Below are positions 19,956 through 29,465 of a DNA stretch of 64,000 nt, piece after piece. The DNA lies in the NCBI RefSeq assembly GCF_022919835.1, contig NZ_CP095074.1:1488001-1552000 (forward strand), written 5' to 3'. The stretch's first letter is position 1, and every line of letters starts with the position of its first letter. Under the pieces are notes generated by a model. The model worked only from the letters and a program-made list of their open reading frames with translations. It searched no databases and was not told the origin of the DNA. The position numbers were made by a program, and so were the translations under genes. This DNA is from Halobacillus shinanisalinarum. Its GTDB lineage: Bacteria > Bacillota > Bacilli > Bacillales > Halobacillaceae.

Positions 19956-19996
19956 GAACTAAATCATCCGCCATGGCAGCGCAGATGATTTAGTTC
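19956..19996 (-). terminator. Hairpin downstream of the 2HCT transporter
   Basis: A 13-bp perfect stem GAACTAAATCATC/GATGATTTAGTTC with a 15-nt loop. There is only a weak T tract on either strand. It may attenuate or process the transcript between the transporter and the CoA-transferase. Confidence 0.55.
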
Positions 19997-20092
19997 TCTA
20001 GTCATCTATCTTTTCAAAAAGGCTGCTCCTGACGACTCAAGATGTAAAGAGTCAATCTATCCTTGTGGAGACAGCTCTTACTTCCGTAAAAC

Positions 20093-21421
20093 TTAGTTAA
20101 AAAACGGGATGATTAGCCCAGCTAACAATAAGATGAGGGCACCGCCTAATCGAGAAGAAATTTGAGCGAAAGGCATCAATTCCATTCTTCTTGAAGCAGA
20201 AAGAACAGCGACGTCTCCTGTTCCTCCCATATTTGCCATACACAATCCAGCCGTGATGGCCGCTTCAATCGGGTAGAAACCAACAAGTTTACCAAGCAGA
20301 CCCGCTCCGAGGATCGCCCCAAATATAACACCGAAGACAGTCAGAATATATTGCAGGGTCAAGGCGTCAATGACCGTGTTCAAATCGGTATAAGCGATTC
20401 CGATTCCGAATAACAAGGCGAGTGTCCAGTTATTGGCCACAAATTTATACCATTGGCTCGCCCCTTCAATCACATTATGTGGAATGACATCAGCAATTTT
20501 CGCAACGGCGACAATGATAATCATTAAGGCATAAGGGTGAAGAGGGATGAAGTCTCCGAGTAAAGTCCCGACCGCAAAGAATGAAATAGCAGCTAGTAAA
20601 CCGATCCCCATTTTTTGAATATCATAGGTCTGCTTTTCCTCTTTATATTGAAAACCGTGAATCAGCTGACCATTCCCAGTCAGAGAAGGCACCTTTTTTC
20701 CGAGCAGATTGAGCATGCTTGCGAGTACAATAGCGAACACATTACCTAAGGCAAGAGCAGGAACGAGCATAGAGATATAATAGCTCGGGTCATTTCCCAT
20801 CATTTCTGAATAGATTTGGCTCATCGGAACAGCACCTGCTCCCATGCCTCCCCCCATGATGGGCATCGTGATGACAAGAACGGCATCACGTAAAGAGAAT
20901 CCAACTAGAGATCCTAGTAGACCAGCAATAACCATAGCCCCGATAACCGCACCGAAAATAGGTAAAAAGTAGCGCAGTCCTACTTTCATGAGGATTTGTT
21001 TATTCATTCCAAGGATACTCCCTGTAATCAGTGCAGCAATGTAAAAGTTTAAGAAGCCTCCATCTTTCATAAATGTAGTCATCGTTGTCACCGAAGAATC
21101 CGGCAGCCAACCTGCGTACACCATAAACGCCGCTCCGAAGATGGCAATAATAGCTCCCCCACCCAAAAATGTCTTGACGATCGGTGTATGATCTCCTATC
21201 CATCCGAATAGCTCTCCCAGTACGATCATCACGAGCAAGCTGCCGATCATACCGCCTGGCAGATTCCCTGTGTACAGACTGATCAGTGTAATCGCCGTAA
21301 AAATGGCGAACCATAAAACAGGAATTTCAAATATCGTAAACCCTTTCTTCCTGTCCTGAAATTCTGTGGCTTGTCCGTTTGATTGGTTGTCATAATTCAG
21401 CTCTTGAGCTGTTTGTGACAT
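20093..21421 (-). CDS. 2-hydroxycarboxylate transporter family permease (CitS/MaeN/CimH type)
   Basis: A 442-residue Na+ or H+ symporter of the 2HCT family, which imports citrate, malate or related 2-hydroxy acids. Both family signature loops are present: IMGGGMGAGAVPMSQIY (GGxG-type loop in the first half) and NMGGTGDVAVLSASRRMELM near the C-terminus, containing the substrate-binding Arg. About eleven membrane segments follow a ~25-residue polar N-terminus. A perfect cre match lies 57-71 bp upstream of the start, and genes for a citrate/malate-type two-component system lie just upstream on the same strand, so the gene is likely induced by its substrate and repressed by CcpA. Confidence 0.88.
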   Translation of the reverse strand: MSQTAQELNYDNQSNGQATEFQDRKKGFTIFEIPVLWFAIFTAITLISLYTGNLPGGMIGSLLVMIVLGELFGWIGDHTPIVKTFLGGGAIIAIFGAAFMVYAGWLPDSSVTTMTTFMKDGGFLNFYIAALITGSILGMNKQILMKVGLRYFLPIFGAVIGAMVIAGLLGSLVGFSLRDAVLVITMPIMGGGMGAGAVPMSQIYSEMMGNDPSYYISMLVPALALGNVFAIVLASMLNLLGKKVPSLTGNGQLIHGFQYKEEKQTYDIQKMGIGLLAAISFFAVGTLLGDFIPLHPYALMIIIVAVAKIADVIPHNVIEGASQWYKFVANNWTLALLFGIGIAYTDLNTVIDALTLQYILTVFGVIFGAILGAGLLGKLVGFYPIEAAITAGLCMANMGGTGDVAVLSASRRMELMPFAQISSRLGGALILLLAGLIIPFFN

Positions 21422-21477
21422 CTTAATCCACTCCTTTTCGTTCGTAATAAAAATGAAGGATAAATGCTCAGAGCGTC

Positions 21478-21492
21478 GGTAAACGCTTTCAT
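21478..21492. promoter_or_regulatory. cre box upstream of the 2HCT transporter
   Basis: On the reverse strand ATGAAAGCGTTTACC fits the consensus WTGAAARCGYTTWNN at all defined positions. A TTGTGA-N17-TTAAGA promoter candidate ends just before it, so CcpA would act as a roadblock. Confidence 0.75.
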
Positions 21493-21563
21493 TTTCTTAA
21501 TCCCATCTTAATTAAATTCACAAAACATTCACACATTACGTAACTAATGATGTTATTGTAATT

Positions 21564-21588
21564 AAAAAAAGCAGCCGGTCTGGGCTGC
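21564..21588 (-). terminator. Terminator of the two-component operon
   Basis: GCAGCC/GGCTGC stem directly after the response regulator stop, followed by seven T on the reverse strand. It separates the regulator genes from the transporter. Confidence 0.85.
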
Positions 21589-21589
21589 T

Positions 21590-22303
21590 TTACAGGTAGT
21601 GATCGATTTGATCACGCTTTGTATCATTCAGTTTATATTGGTAGATTGGCCTCCCGACACCATAGGTCAATGTTTCTTCCAAATACCCGATTTCACTAAG
21701 GAATTTCAAGTACTTTCTTACAGAGACCCTTGAGATCTGGGTAGCGTCTGCCATATCATCCGTCGAAAAAAGATCAGGTGCCTTAGAGAGAATAATATGA
21801 TTGATAGTCGCCAATGTATTTTTCGTAAGGCCCTTCGGTAATCCTTCTATCTTCGGTCCCTCGGGCCTGGGACTTGATGTATGGAGCAATCGATCAATTT
21901 CGTGCTGGTTGACTTTGTCTATGTCCGTCAATTTATAATGACTGTTTTTGTATTGAGTCAGCGATTTCTCAAAACGTTCAAACTCAAACGGTTTGATTAA
22001 ATAATCTACGGCACCCAGCCTTAATGATTGCTGAATCTGATGAATGTCAGACGCAGCGGTAATCAATATCACATCGATATCCTGATTTTGTTCACGGATA
22101 CGTTTCAAAAAGTCGATTCCATTCAAACCCGGCAAGTAAACATCCAGCAGCATCAGGTCAATTTTTACTTGGGACATCTGCTCAATGGCCTCGTCCGTAT
22201 TTGCAGCGATTCCACTAAGTGTGAACCCGTCGATTTGCTCGATGTAATTTTTATTCAATTGAGCTACCATCGGGTCATCCTCTACTATTAGAACCTTAAT
22301 CAC
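21590..22303 (-). CDS. Response regulator, CitT/DcuR/MalR family
   Basis: A 237-residue regulator. The receiver domain has acidic residues in LIVEDDPMVAQLN, the phospho-acceptor Asp 54 in LMLLDVYLPGLNG, and a conserved Lys in DYLIKPFEFERF. The C-terminal helix-turn-helix (LFSTDDMADATQISRVSVRKYLKFL) is the type found in citrate/malate regulators. The GTG start overlaps the kinase stop by 4 nt, so the two are co-translated. Targets are probably the promoter of the adjacent 2HCT transporter operon. Confidence 0.9.
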   Translation of the reverse strand: MIKVLIVEDDPMVAQLNKNYIEQIDGFTLSGIAANTDEAIEQMSQVKIDLMLLDVYLPGLNGIDFLKRIREQNQDIDVILITAASDIHQIQQSLRLGAVDYLIKPFEFERFEKSLTQYKNSHYKLTDIDKVNQHEIDRLLHTSSPRPEGPKIEGLPKGLTKNTLATINHIILSKAPDLFSTDDMADATQISRVSVRKYLKFLSEIGYLEETLTYGVGRPIYQYKLNDTKRDQIDHYL

Positions 22304-23907
22304 TCTCGCCCACCTCCTGATTCATACGGGATAATCAACGTAAAGATTGTACCTTTCTCAGGATAGGAATCCATATCGATCGAGCCTTCCCTCTTCTCAA
22401 CACTTTGCTTGGTGAGATAAAGACCGAACCCACGATGATTTCCTTCCTTCGTAGACACTCCCTTTTGAAAAATTTCCTCATGCTTGTCCTCTGCGATTCC
22501 AGTTCCCGTATCCGTCACTATAATGGTCAACAGTTCATCCACATAAGAGAGGCTAACATGGATTTGTTTCTGAGTACTCTCCCATACACTATCAATGGCA
22601 TTATCAATGATGTTCCCAAGTATCGTGATCAGCTCATGAGTCACCTCAAGATCTTTCGGCTGCGGAATCTCGGTTTCACATTCGATCGTCAAAAGTACAT
22701 GGGATTCCCTAGATGCACTCATTTTACCAATCATGAATCCGGCAAGGGCTGGATCCTTTATATCCTGCGTGACACTCCCCACTTCATGAGCTTGATGATT
22801 CACCAACTTACTAATGAAATGGTTTACTTCATCATAATCCTCCATCTTAATTAGCCCGAGTAATACGTGGAGCTGATTCATGAATTCATGAGATTGAGCC
22901 CTTAGTGTATCCGCATACATCTGCACACCCGTCAGTTGTTCCGCCAACTGATTCACTTCCGTTTTATCACGAAAAGTGGCAATCGCGCCAACCACTTGAC
23001 CTTTCACCACTAAGGGAACACGGTTCGTGATGATCGACACGCCATTAATCGTTTGCTCCTCATCCAATTCAGATACTTCTTCTTCTAATACATGCTGCAG
23101 CATCGTACCTGGTAAAAAGTCGTTGATTTTCATTCCCACCGGTTCCTGATCCATCAACCCTGCCTTTTGGAAAATTTGCCGGGCAGACTTGTTGACAAGG
23201 ACAATCGTCGCCTCTTTATCAATCGCTATGATTCCTTCACGAACAGAATGCAGCATTCGATTTCGTTCTTCATGAATACGTGCAATCGCATGGGGTTCAA
23301 GGCCAAACAGACTGTTCTTAATATAATCAGCTAATAGAAACGCTCCAATGATCCCCACCAGCACACCAACAATCGAACCAATGATCACACTTTTATGACC
23401 TTGTTGAATCGAATCCTGGACCGCCTGTAAAGAAATGCCGACAGCGACAGCACCGATTTGATTCTGACTTTGATCATAGATCGGTGTAAAAGCCCTTAAA
23501 GACTTTCCTAACGTACCAGTTGATGAAGAAATATACTCCTCCCCCTGAAGCACACGCCCCTCATCTCCGCCTACAAAGTGTTTCCCAATTCGATCAGGCT
23601 CAGGGTGCGATTGGCGAATCCCATTCATATCCATCACCACAACGAATAAGACATTCGTTTCCTCCTGTATCGTCATGGCATACTCCTGGATCCTATCCTG
23701 ATCCACTTCCCCCTGCAAACCCTTTTTAACAATTTGAGATTGCGCAACCGTACGGGAGACAATCGAAGCCTTCTCCTCTAATTGATTGTGAATATTCTCA
23801 CTCGTCGAGTCTGTAATGAGGAGGTCAGTAAGTAACAAAGACACTAACACAACGAGACAGACCAATAGCATGATGATTGTACTTAACTTAAATCGTGGTT
23901 GGCGCAC
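22300..23907 (-). CDS. Sensor histidine kinase, CitS/DcuS/MalK family
   Basis: A 535-residue membrane sensor: helix 1 at about residues 11-31, an extracytoplasmic Cache/PAS sensor domain (about 35-170) with the ligand-domain pattern RQSHPEPDRIGKHFVGGDE, helix 2 at about 173-194, a cytoplasmic PAS domain (about 215-320), and the phospho-acceptor His 340 in QSHEFMNQLHVLLG. The ATPase domain follows with N-box GNIIDNAIDSV and G-boxes DTGTGIAED and GFGLYLTKQ. This architecture senses citrate, malate, fumarate or similar acids outside the cell. GTG start at 23907 with GAGGTG upstream. The adjacent transporter suggests a 2-hydroxycarboxylate ligand. Confidence 0.9.
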   Translation of the reverse strand: MRQPRFKLSTIIMLLVCLVVLVSLLLTDLLITDSTSENIHNQLEEKASIVSRTVAQSQIVKKGLQGEVDQDRIQEYAMTIQEETNVLFVVVMDMNGIRQSHPEPDRIGKHFVGGDEGRVLQGEEYISSSTGTLGKSLRAFTPIYDQSQNQIGAVAVGISLQAVQDSIQQGHKSVIIGSIVGVLVGIIGAFLLADYIKNSLFGLEPHAIARIHEERNRMLHSVREGIIAIDKEATIVLVNKSARQIFQKAGLMDQEPVGMKINDFLPGTMLQHVLEEEVSELDEEQTINGVSIITNRVPLVVKGQVVGAIATFRDKTEVNQLAEQLTGVQMYADTLRAQSHEFMNQLHVLLGLIKMEDYDEVNHFISKLVNHQAHEVGSVTQDIKDPALAGFMIGKMSASRESHVLLTIECETEIPQPKDLEVTHELITILGNIIDNAIDSVWESTQKQIHVSLSYVDELLTIIVTDTGTGIAEDKHEEIFQKGVSTKEGNHRGFGLYLTKQSVEKREGSIDMDSYPEKGTIFTLIIPYESGGGRE

Positions 23908-24635
23908 TATGTTTCACCTCTGGTTAGAAGTTGATAGGCTATAGGTTAAGAGATTTCATATGTATTTGAGTGCCGATATTGACCGGTTTTCCCAGTACAA
24001 CAATATCTATGTCAAACTTTGATTTTGTTTCTCTCTTTAGAACGTCTTATTTAGGATTTAAATTAAAGTAACGCAAAGCCATAGCAATCACTATTTTACC
24101 GTTTCCATTTTCCTTTCATTGTAGCATAGAACCCTAGAGGGATTGATGGACAAGTACATCTGAAATTTATCATTACATTCTAGCAGAAGATGTGAGAAAT
24201 AAAGTTTTTTTTCATACCCATCGCCCAGTTCTTTACACAATAAAAAAACATCCTCACTTCTTTTTGAGAAGTAAGAACGTTGCCAAGAGCAAAAACAGTT
24301 TTAACGTCCAAGCTGTTAAGTTAGCCCCTGACTAGGTGGAACTAAGTGTTTTTAACATAAAAAGGAAATTTTATAGAAACTCATGGAAAATTTAAGTTAA
24401 TTCCTGTTGATTAATTTTCTCGACTGATATTAGAATATATTGTTGAAGAAGTACAGAGTTATGCAAATACATAGCTCTGTACTTCTTTTTATAGCATAAA
24501 AACTATATTCATAATCTATCTCAAAACAAAAGGTCATGGCAGCCTAAGCGTTTTTTGTCTCATTTTTCAGGACTCGTTCAAGTGATTGCCATCAAGACAT
24601 AGTAGTTCTATTAGCCCTTTTAATGCACTTTCATC
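23908..24635. other. Non-coding spacer with two hairpin terminators
   Basis: The stem at 24251-24277 (11 bp with two G-U pairs, T7 on the reverse strand) could end the leftward hydroxyproline operon. The second hairpin, GAAGTACAGAG/CTCTGTACTTC at 24448-24485, has its T run on the forward strand although no forward gene precedes it. TTGATT-N18-TAGAAT just upstream (about 24409-24438) is a possible promoter of a very short RNA. Confidence 0.5.
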
Positions 24636-26120
24636 CTATTGTAAATTCACCCACACACTCTTCACTTCCATATAATTATCTAGCGCATAATTTCCCATTT
24701 CCCTTCCGATACCAGATTGTTTATAGCCGCCAAATGCAGCAGCCGGGTTTTCCAAGTTGTAATCATTTATCCATACGGTTCCTGCTTTAAGGTCATGAGC
24801 TACTTGATGACCTCTCTTAATATTTTCCGTCCATACGGCCGCAGCTAACCCATATAAACTATCATTTGCCCGTCTGACTGCTTCTTCTGTGGTGTCAAAT
24901 GGAAAAACGGCCACGACTGGTCCGAAGATTTCTTCTCTTACAATGGTCATATCGTCTTCTACATCGGCAAATACGGTCGGCTGAACAAAATATCCTTTAT
25001 CAAATGCGCTTTCCCCGCCTGCAACGAGTCTAGCTCCCTCTTCTTTACCTATTCTGATATAATGTAGTACACGATCAAATTGTTCCTTTGAAACCAGTGG
25101 TCCCATATCTGTTTCTGGATCTAGTCCATTACCTAGCTTCACTTCTTCAGCACGTTTAGCCAATTCATCAACAACTCGATCATAATGCTTACGGTGAACG
25201 AATACTCGGGAACCTGCACTACAATTTTGTCCGTGATTATACATAATTCCGTCAAAAGCACCTTCTATCGCTTTTTCAATATCAGCATCTTCTAAAATAA
25301 TATTGGGAGACTTGCCTCCAAGTTCCAGGGTGACGTGTTTGATAGATTCCGCTGCTTTACGCATAATGGATTTACCTACAGCTGTGGAACCTGTAAAGGC
25401 TAATTTATCAATGTCGCGATGATCTACAATAGCTGCACCTGCTATGTCACCAAATCCAGGTGCAAAATTAACCACTCCATCTGGAAACCCTGCTTCCTTA
25501 AATAGACTAGCTGCATAAAGTAAAGAAAGAGGGGTCTGCTCGGCAGGCTTCAATACAACTGTACACCCAGTAGCTAAGGCTGCACCTAACTTCCAGGAAG
25601 CCATCGACAAGGGAAAGTTCCATGGAATGATCTGGCCGACTACACCGACTGGTTCGTGACGTGTATAGTTTAAATAATCGGGAGAGATAGGTACTGTCTG
25701 GCCAAGAATTTTAGTAGCCCATCCTGCATAATATCGAAAATGTTCTGCAGTCCCATCAATATCGTCTTCCAGGGCAACAGCATAAGGCTTCCCATTATCC
25801 AAGGATTCCAATTGAGCAAGTTCTTCCCTATTTTGCTCAATTAAATCAGCAAGTTTATAAATAAGATGCGAGCGATCAGCTGCGCTTAACTTCGACCATT
25901 CCCCTTCTTCAAATGCTTGTCGAGCTGCTTTTACGGCTTGGTCAACGTCCTCTGCCTGAGCCTCACTCACCTCAGCAAAGACTTCCTCCGTAGCTGGGTT
26001 ATAGACATTAAATGTTTTCCCGCTAATGGAAGGAACAAATTCTCCATTAATATATAACTCCTTTCTTCCCTCCAAGAACGCTCTTACTTTTGGTTTTAAA
26101 GTCGTTTGTGAAGTAATCAT
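24636..26120 (-). CDS. Aldehyde dehydrogenase, probable 2-oxoglutarate semialdehyde dehydrogenase
   Basis: A 494-residue NAD(P)-dependent ALDH with the Rossmann-region PWNFPLSMASWKLG, general base Glu in VTLELGGKSPNI, catalytic Cys in HGQNCSAGSR (about residue 300) and EEIFGPVV. Within this operon it fits the last step of hydroxyproline degradation, oxidation of 2-oxoglutarate semialdehyde (2,5-dioxopentanoate) to 2-oxoglutarate. The family sequence alone would also allow betaine-aldehyde or other substrates. Start ATG 26120 with GGGAGG upstream; 25 bp after the DapA-family gene. It is the last gene of the leftward operon. Confidence 0.85.
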   Translation of the reverse strand: MITSQTTLKPKVRAFLEGRKELYINGEFVPSISGKTFNVYNPATEEVFAEVSEAQAEDVDQAVKAARQAFEEGEWSKLSAADRSHLIYKLADLIEQNREELAQLESLDNGKPYAVALEDDIDGTAEHFRYYAGWATKILGQTVPISPDYLNYTRHEPVGVVGQIIPWNFPLSMASWKLGAALATGCTVVLKPAEQTPLSLLYAASLFKEAGFPDGVVNFAPGFGDIAGAAIVDHRDIDKLAFTGSTAVGKSIMRKAAESIKHVTLELGGKSPNIILEDADIEKAIEGAFDGIMYNHGQNCSAGSRVFVHRKHYDRVVDELAKRAEEVKLGNGLDPETDMGPLVSKEQFDRVLHYIRIGKEEGARLVAGGESAFDKGYFVQPTVFADVEDDMTIVREEIFGPVVAVFPFDTTEEAVRRANDSLYGLAAAVWTENIKRGHQVAHDLKAGTVWINDYNLENPAAAFGGYKQSGIGREMGNYALDNYMEVKSVWVNLQ

Positions 26121-26145
26121 TCAAATTCCTCCCAAGTTATATTTT

Positions 26146-27039
26146 TTACTTTTCAAAGGCAAACATGCTGTTCAAAATTTCTTGTAAAGTGGCATCTTCT
26201 TCTTCTGTTAGTGAAAGTCTTGGCTTACGAGAAGGTCCACCTGCCAACCCTTGCAGATCCATAGCCCGTTTGACAATTTGAACATATTTTCCTGATCCTT
26301 CAAGAAAGTTACATAGCGGAAGGATTCTATCATACAGATCCCATGCTTTCTCGTAGTGACCTTCTTGTACACAATTAAATAAATCTGTTGCTAATTGTGG
26401 CGCAATATTGCCTGCGACTGAAATCCAGCCGGTTGCTCCTACTAAAAGGGATTCCAATACGAGATCGTCTGCACCACAAAAGGTTTGTAAGAAACCTTTC
26501 CCTTGTCTAGTAATATCACGTACTTTACGAATTTCCCCACTGGATTCTTTGATGTGTGTAATATTGTTAACATCACGAGCTACCTTCAAGATCGTGCCCT
26601 GACCAATATCCACTCCTGAAGTAAATGGATTATTATAGATCATGATGGGTAGACTTACAGATTCGGCAACTGTTTTAAAATGTTCATAAATCTCCTCATC
26701 TTTTGGGTGTGCATAATAAGAATTGATCAAAAGCGCTGCATCAGCCCCTGCGTCCTCGGCCTGTTTGGTATAAGTTATAGCATCCGCTGTTGTTTCAGCA
26801 GCCGTACCTACAATCAATGGAATACGCCCATTAACTTGCGCAACTGCTGTTTCAGTAACTTTAAATCTTTCTTCTTGCGTTAAACTAACAAACTCCCCGG
26901 TACTTCCATTCACAACAATGCCCGCTACACCCTGATTAATAAAATGCTCAATATTTTGCTTTAACCCACTAAAATTAATCTCACCATGTTCATTCATCGG
27001 TGTGATAAGAACCGGAAATGCGCCTTTTAGTTGTTTCAT
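26146..27039 (-). CDS. DapA-family lyase, probable 1-pyrroline-4-hydroxy-2-carboxylate deaminase
   Basis: A 297-residue TIM-barrel of the dihydrodipicolinate synthase/N-acetylneuraminate lyase family. The Schiff-base Lys 164 is in ITHIKESSGEI, Tyr 135 in PIMIYNNPF, and the carboxylate-binding loop in VNGSTGEFVSLT. Biosynthetic DapA would sit with lysine genes; here the hydroxyproline epimerase, D-hydroxyproline dehydrogenase and ALDH surround it. The expected reaction is therefore deamination and dehydration of pyrroline hydroxycarboxylate to 2-oxoglutarate semialdehyde plus ammonia. Start ATG 27039 with AAGGAGG. Confidence 0.85.
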   Translation of the reverse strand: MKQLKGAFPVLITPMNEHGEINFSGLKQNIEHFINQGVAGIVVNGSTGEFVSLTQEERFKVTETAVAQVNGRIPLIVGTAAETTADAITYTKQAEDAGADAALLINSYYAHPKDEEIYEHFKTVAESVSLPIMIYNNPFTSGVDIGQGTILKVARDVNNITHIKESSGEIRKVRDITRQGKGFLQTFCGADDLVLESLLVGATGWISVAGNIAPQLATDLFNCVQEGHYEKAWDLYDRILPLCNFLEGSGKYVQIVKRAMDLQGLAGGPSRKPRLSLTEEEDATLQEILNSMFAFEK

Positions 27040-27063
27040 TTTAAAATCCTCCTTGAATTTTAT

Positions 27064-28487
27064 TTAATTGACTACTTCCTTTTTTGTATCTGTTCTGTTG
27101 TCAGATCCATCGGTTGATTTTGTGTACCAAATAAATGTATTGGTAAATCCATAAAGGATGGATAAAATGATAACCAAAAAGTTGAACCACAAGAACGGTA
27201 AATAAGTTAATGTGGATACACCAAGGGTTGCAGCCATAAATACGCCGCCATCAGACCATGGAACCATAGGCGTGGTAACCGTACCTCCGGCCTCAGTATT
27301 TCTAGAAAGTACTCGTCGATCAATGTTCAGACGATCATAATTTTCCTCCGTAATTTTACTTGCGGTAATAATCGACACATACGCCGCTCCACCAAAAAAG
27401 TTCCCAAAAAACCCTGACATAAGTGTTGTGAGTGTTGTCTTTCCTGCATTGTCTGCCCAGGACAACATCGTTAGGCAAATAACTCGTAAAATACCTGTTC
27501 TCTCCATTAGACCACCAACTCCAAGAGCAAATAGAATTAACACAATCACATCCATCATGAAGGTAATACCGCCACGATTTAATAGATTATCGATAAATTC
27601 TACCCCTGACGAAATCTCACCTCCTGTGTACAAAATATTGAAAGCTTCTAATGGACCTGCACTTTGGAATAAGAAAGCCCATACCGAACCTAATAAGGCT
27701 CCAAACAGAATCACGGGTATAGATGGCATTTTCATAGCCAGTAAGATGATGACACAAATGGCTGGGATCAACATATACCACCCGATATTAAAGTACTCGC
27801 TCAATGCCCCATCGTTGATTCCGCTTGGGTTAGATTCCCACTCCCATCAATTAAAAAGAACCCGGTGATCAAAAATAACGTTCCAGCTATGAGGAACGCT
27901 GGTCCACTCACAACTAACATCGACTTGATATGATCAATTAAATTCACTTTAGATAAAGACGCCGTCATAACGGTTGTATCAGATAAAGGCGAGAGTTTAT
28001 CTCCGACGTAACAACCGGAAATCACTGCCCCGGCCACTAAAGCAATCGGAAGTCCGAAGCTTGCTCCAATCCCCATCATGGCTATACCTGCTGTCCCTGC
28101 TGATCCGAATGATGTTCCTGTAGCAATCGAAGTAATGGTACAAATAACGAAGGCAGCTAACAGAAATATACTTGGATGAATGATAGAGAGTCCGTAGTAA
28201 ATAATACTTGGCACAATTCCTCCAGCTATCCACGTTCCAATCAATGCCCCTACAGATATAAGTACCAGTACAGCTTCTAACCCATCGTAGATTCCTTTCA
28301 ACAGCCCATCCTGCATTTCCTTATAGGTGTATCCAATTCGCCATCCTACCAACATGATCATGAACCAAGTCGTTAGTAAGGCTAATTGAATAGGTATACC
28401 AAATTGGACGACAAATAAAAACATGATTAACGTAAATGTGACTAACACAAAAAGGACTTCTGATAATGTAGGCAGCCTTTTATCCAT
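27064..28487 (-). pseudogene. NhaC-family Na+/H+ antiporter-like transporter, one frameshift
   Basis: Two frames, 28487-27801 (N-terminal 228 residues) and 27804-27064 (C-terminal 246 residues), together give one NhaC-family protein of about 475 residues. The first half has GTSFGSAGTAGIAMMG and VGDKLSPLSDTTVM, the second SGFFGNFFGGAAY and TTPMVPWSDGG, the paired signatures of the family. Adding one G in the run at 27837-27839 (coding strand GGG to GGGG) joins them as SGESNPSGINDGALSEYF. The second frame could restart at a TTG overlapping the stop, but two-subunit NhaC proteins are not known to me. Its position in the operon suggests uptake of hydroxyproline or proline, or ion balance. A cre-like site lies just upstream. 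Confidence 0.75.
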
Positions 28488-28520
28488 AGTTCACTCTCCC
28501 CATCTTAATAGTAAGCATCG

Positions 28521-28534
28521 AGAAAACGGTTTCA
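28521..28534. promoter_or_regulatory. cre-like site within the hydroxyproline operon
   Basis: AGAAAACGGTTTCA (reverse complement TGAAACCGTTTTCT) has one mismatch to TGWAANCGNTNWCA. It lies in the 58-bp gap before the transporter gene and may let CcpA limit expression of the distal genes. Confidence 0.4.
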
Positions 28535-28545
28535 TTTTGTCGCCA

Positions 28546-29448
28546 TCATTTTAATAGGAAACCGTTTTTCAATGGATCCTCCTGATCATAGATAAATTGA
28601 TGCACCCCTGTTACAAACCCCTGCGTTTCCACAGAATAGCTTTTATTTGTTCCATCTAGTAAATGTGCCGTTAACTTACTCGCAAAAATACTTTGATTGG
28701 TAAGCTTTGTCCCATTTCTTAACAGTGTAAAAATGGCAAACGTACTGTCCATGCCAGGAGACCGCAGCAGATTTCCATCCTTTTCAAATGTCACAGAACG
28801 AACTTCATTTTCACTAATAGGTTCCATCATGATCATGCCATCAAATAGAAAACGTTTATGACCCATTTTTTCTGTCGTCTGCCTTCCCCACTTCATGATC
28901 GATGATAAATTCTCCATTTTAATGCTAGGGATTAATTCAGGTAAATCAAAAATGAAATAACGTCGCAAATGATCTATTTCTACCGCTCTATAATCTTCCG
29001 TCGTTTCAACAACCCGGCATTCTCCACTCTGTAAGCGAACGTTATGAACCTCTTGATTTTCGTATGTGGCACAAACGGTTTGGATCCCATGGATGGTTTC
29101 AATGTCATAGAGGTTATTTTCCTTTGCTGGCAAGTTTCCTGTTTCCAATAAGGCTGTTATAGATGCAACTAACCCACTATATTTGAATGGAGCCTCATTT
29201 TCTTGGGTGATAAATAACAAACCATAATCAGCTATTTTTGAAGGGATTACCATGCATCCATTTATTCCTCGATGTCCGCGGGGCTCATTTAATAATAATT
29301 CCTTCTCGCGAACAAATTTCTTCTCTAACAAAGCACCATTTAATTCAACACGATCTTCCTTTAAGGTTATTGAAGAGTGTACAATCATTCTGAATGCTTC
29401 TCCCGCAACATGCGTATCAATGGTGGTAAACATTTTCTCAACATTCAC
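28546..29448 (-). CDS. Proline racemase-superfamily paralogue lacking both catalytic cysteines
   Basis: About 300 residues with the proline racemase fold: TTIDTHVAGEAFRM, LNEPRGHRGINGC, and a QGFVTGVHQFIYD end. The active-site positions have changed. Where the neighbour has PMCGHD, this protein has APFKYSGL (Ser for the first Cys); where the neighbour has DRSPCGTG, it has LRSPGMDST (Gly for the second Cys). Known racemases and 4-hydroxyproline epimerases need both Cys, and trans-3-hydroxyproline dehydratases keep one, so a different or non-catalytic role is expected. Start GTG 29448 is 8 nt from AGGAGG; a GTG at 29457 abuts it. The gene begins 18 nt after the epimerase. The frame is intact, arguing against decay. 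Confidence 0.8.
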   Translation of the reverse strand: MNVEKMFTTIDTHVAGEAFRMIVHSSITLKEDRVELNGALLEKKFVREKELLLNEPRGHRGINGCMVIPSKIADYGLLFITQENEAPFKYSGLVASITALLETGNLPAKENNLYDIETIHGIQTVCATYENQEVHNVRLQSGECRVVETTEDYRAVEIDHLRRYFIFDLPELIPSIKMENLSSIMKWGRQTTEKMGHKRFLFDGMIMMEPISENEVRSVTFEKDGNLLRSPGMDSTFAIFTLLRNGTKLTNQSIFASKLTAHLLDGTNKSYSVETQGFVTGVHQFIYDQEDPLKNGFLLK

Positions 29449-29465
29449 TTCATACACCTCCTGCC

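Noticed and set aside
26146..27039. Biosynthetic dihydrodipicolinate synthase (DapA)
   Set aside because: The operon context of hydroxyproline epimerase, D-hydroxyproline dehydrogenase and ALDH favours the deaminase role.
27064..28487. NhaC-like transporter as a true two-subunit system
   Set aside because: The two frames join seamlessly with one added G, the second would need a TTG overlapping the stop, and the halves together equal one normal-length NhaC.
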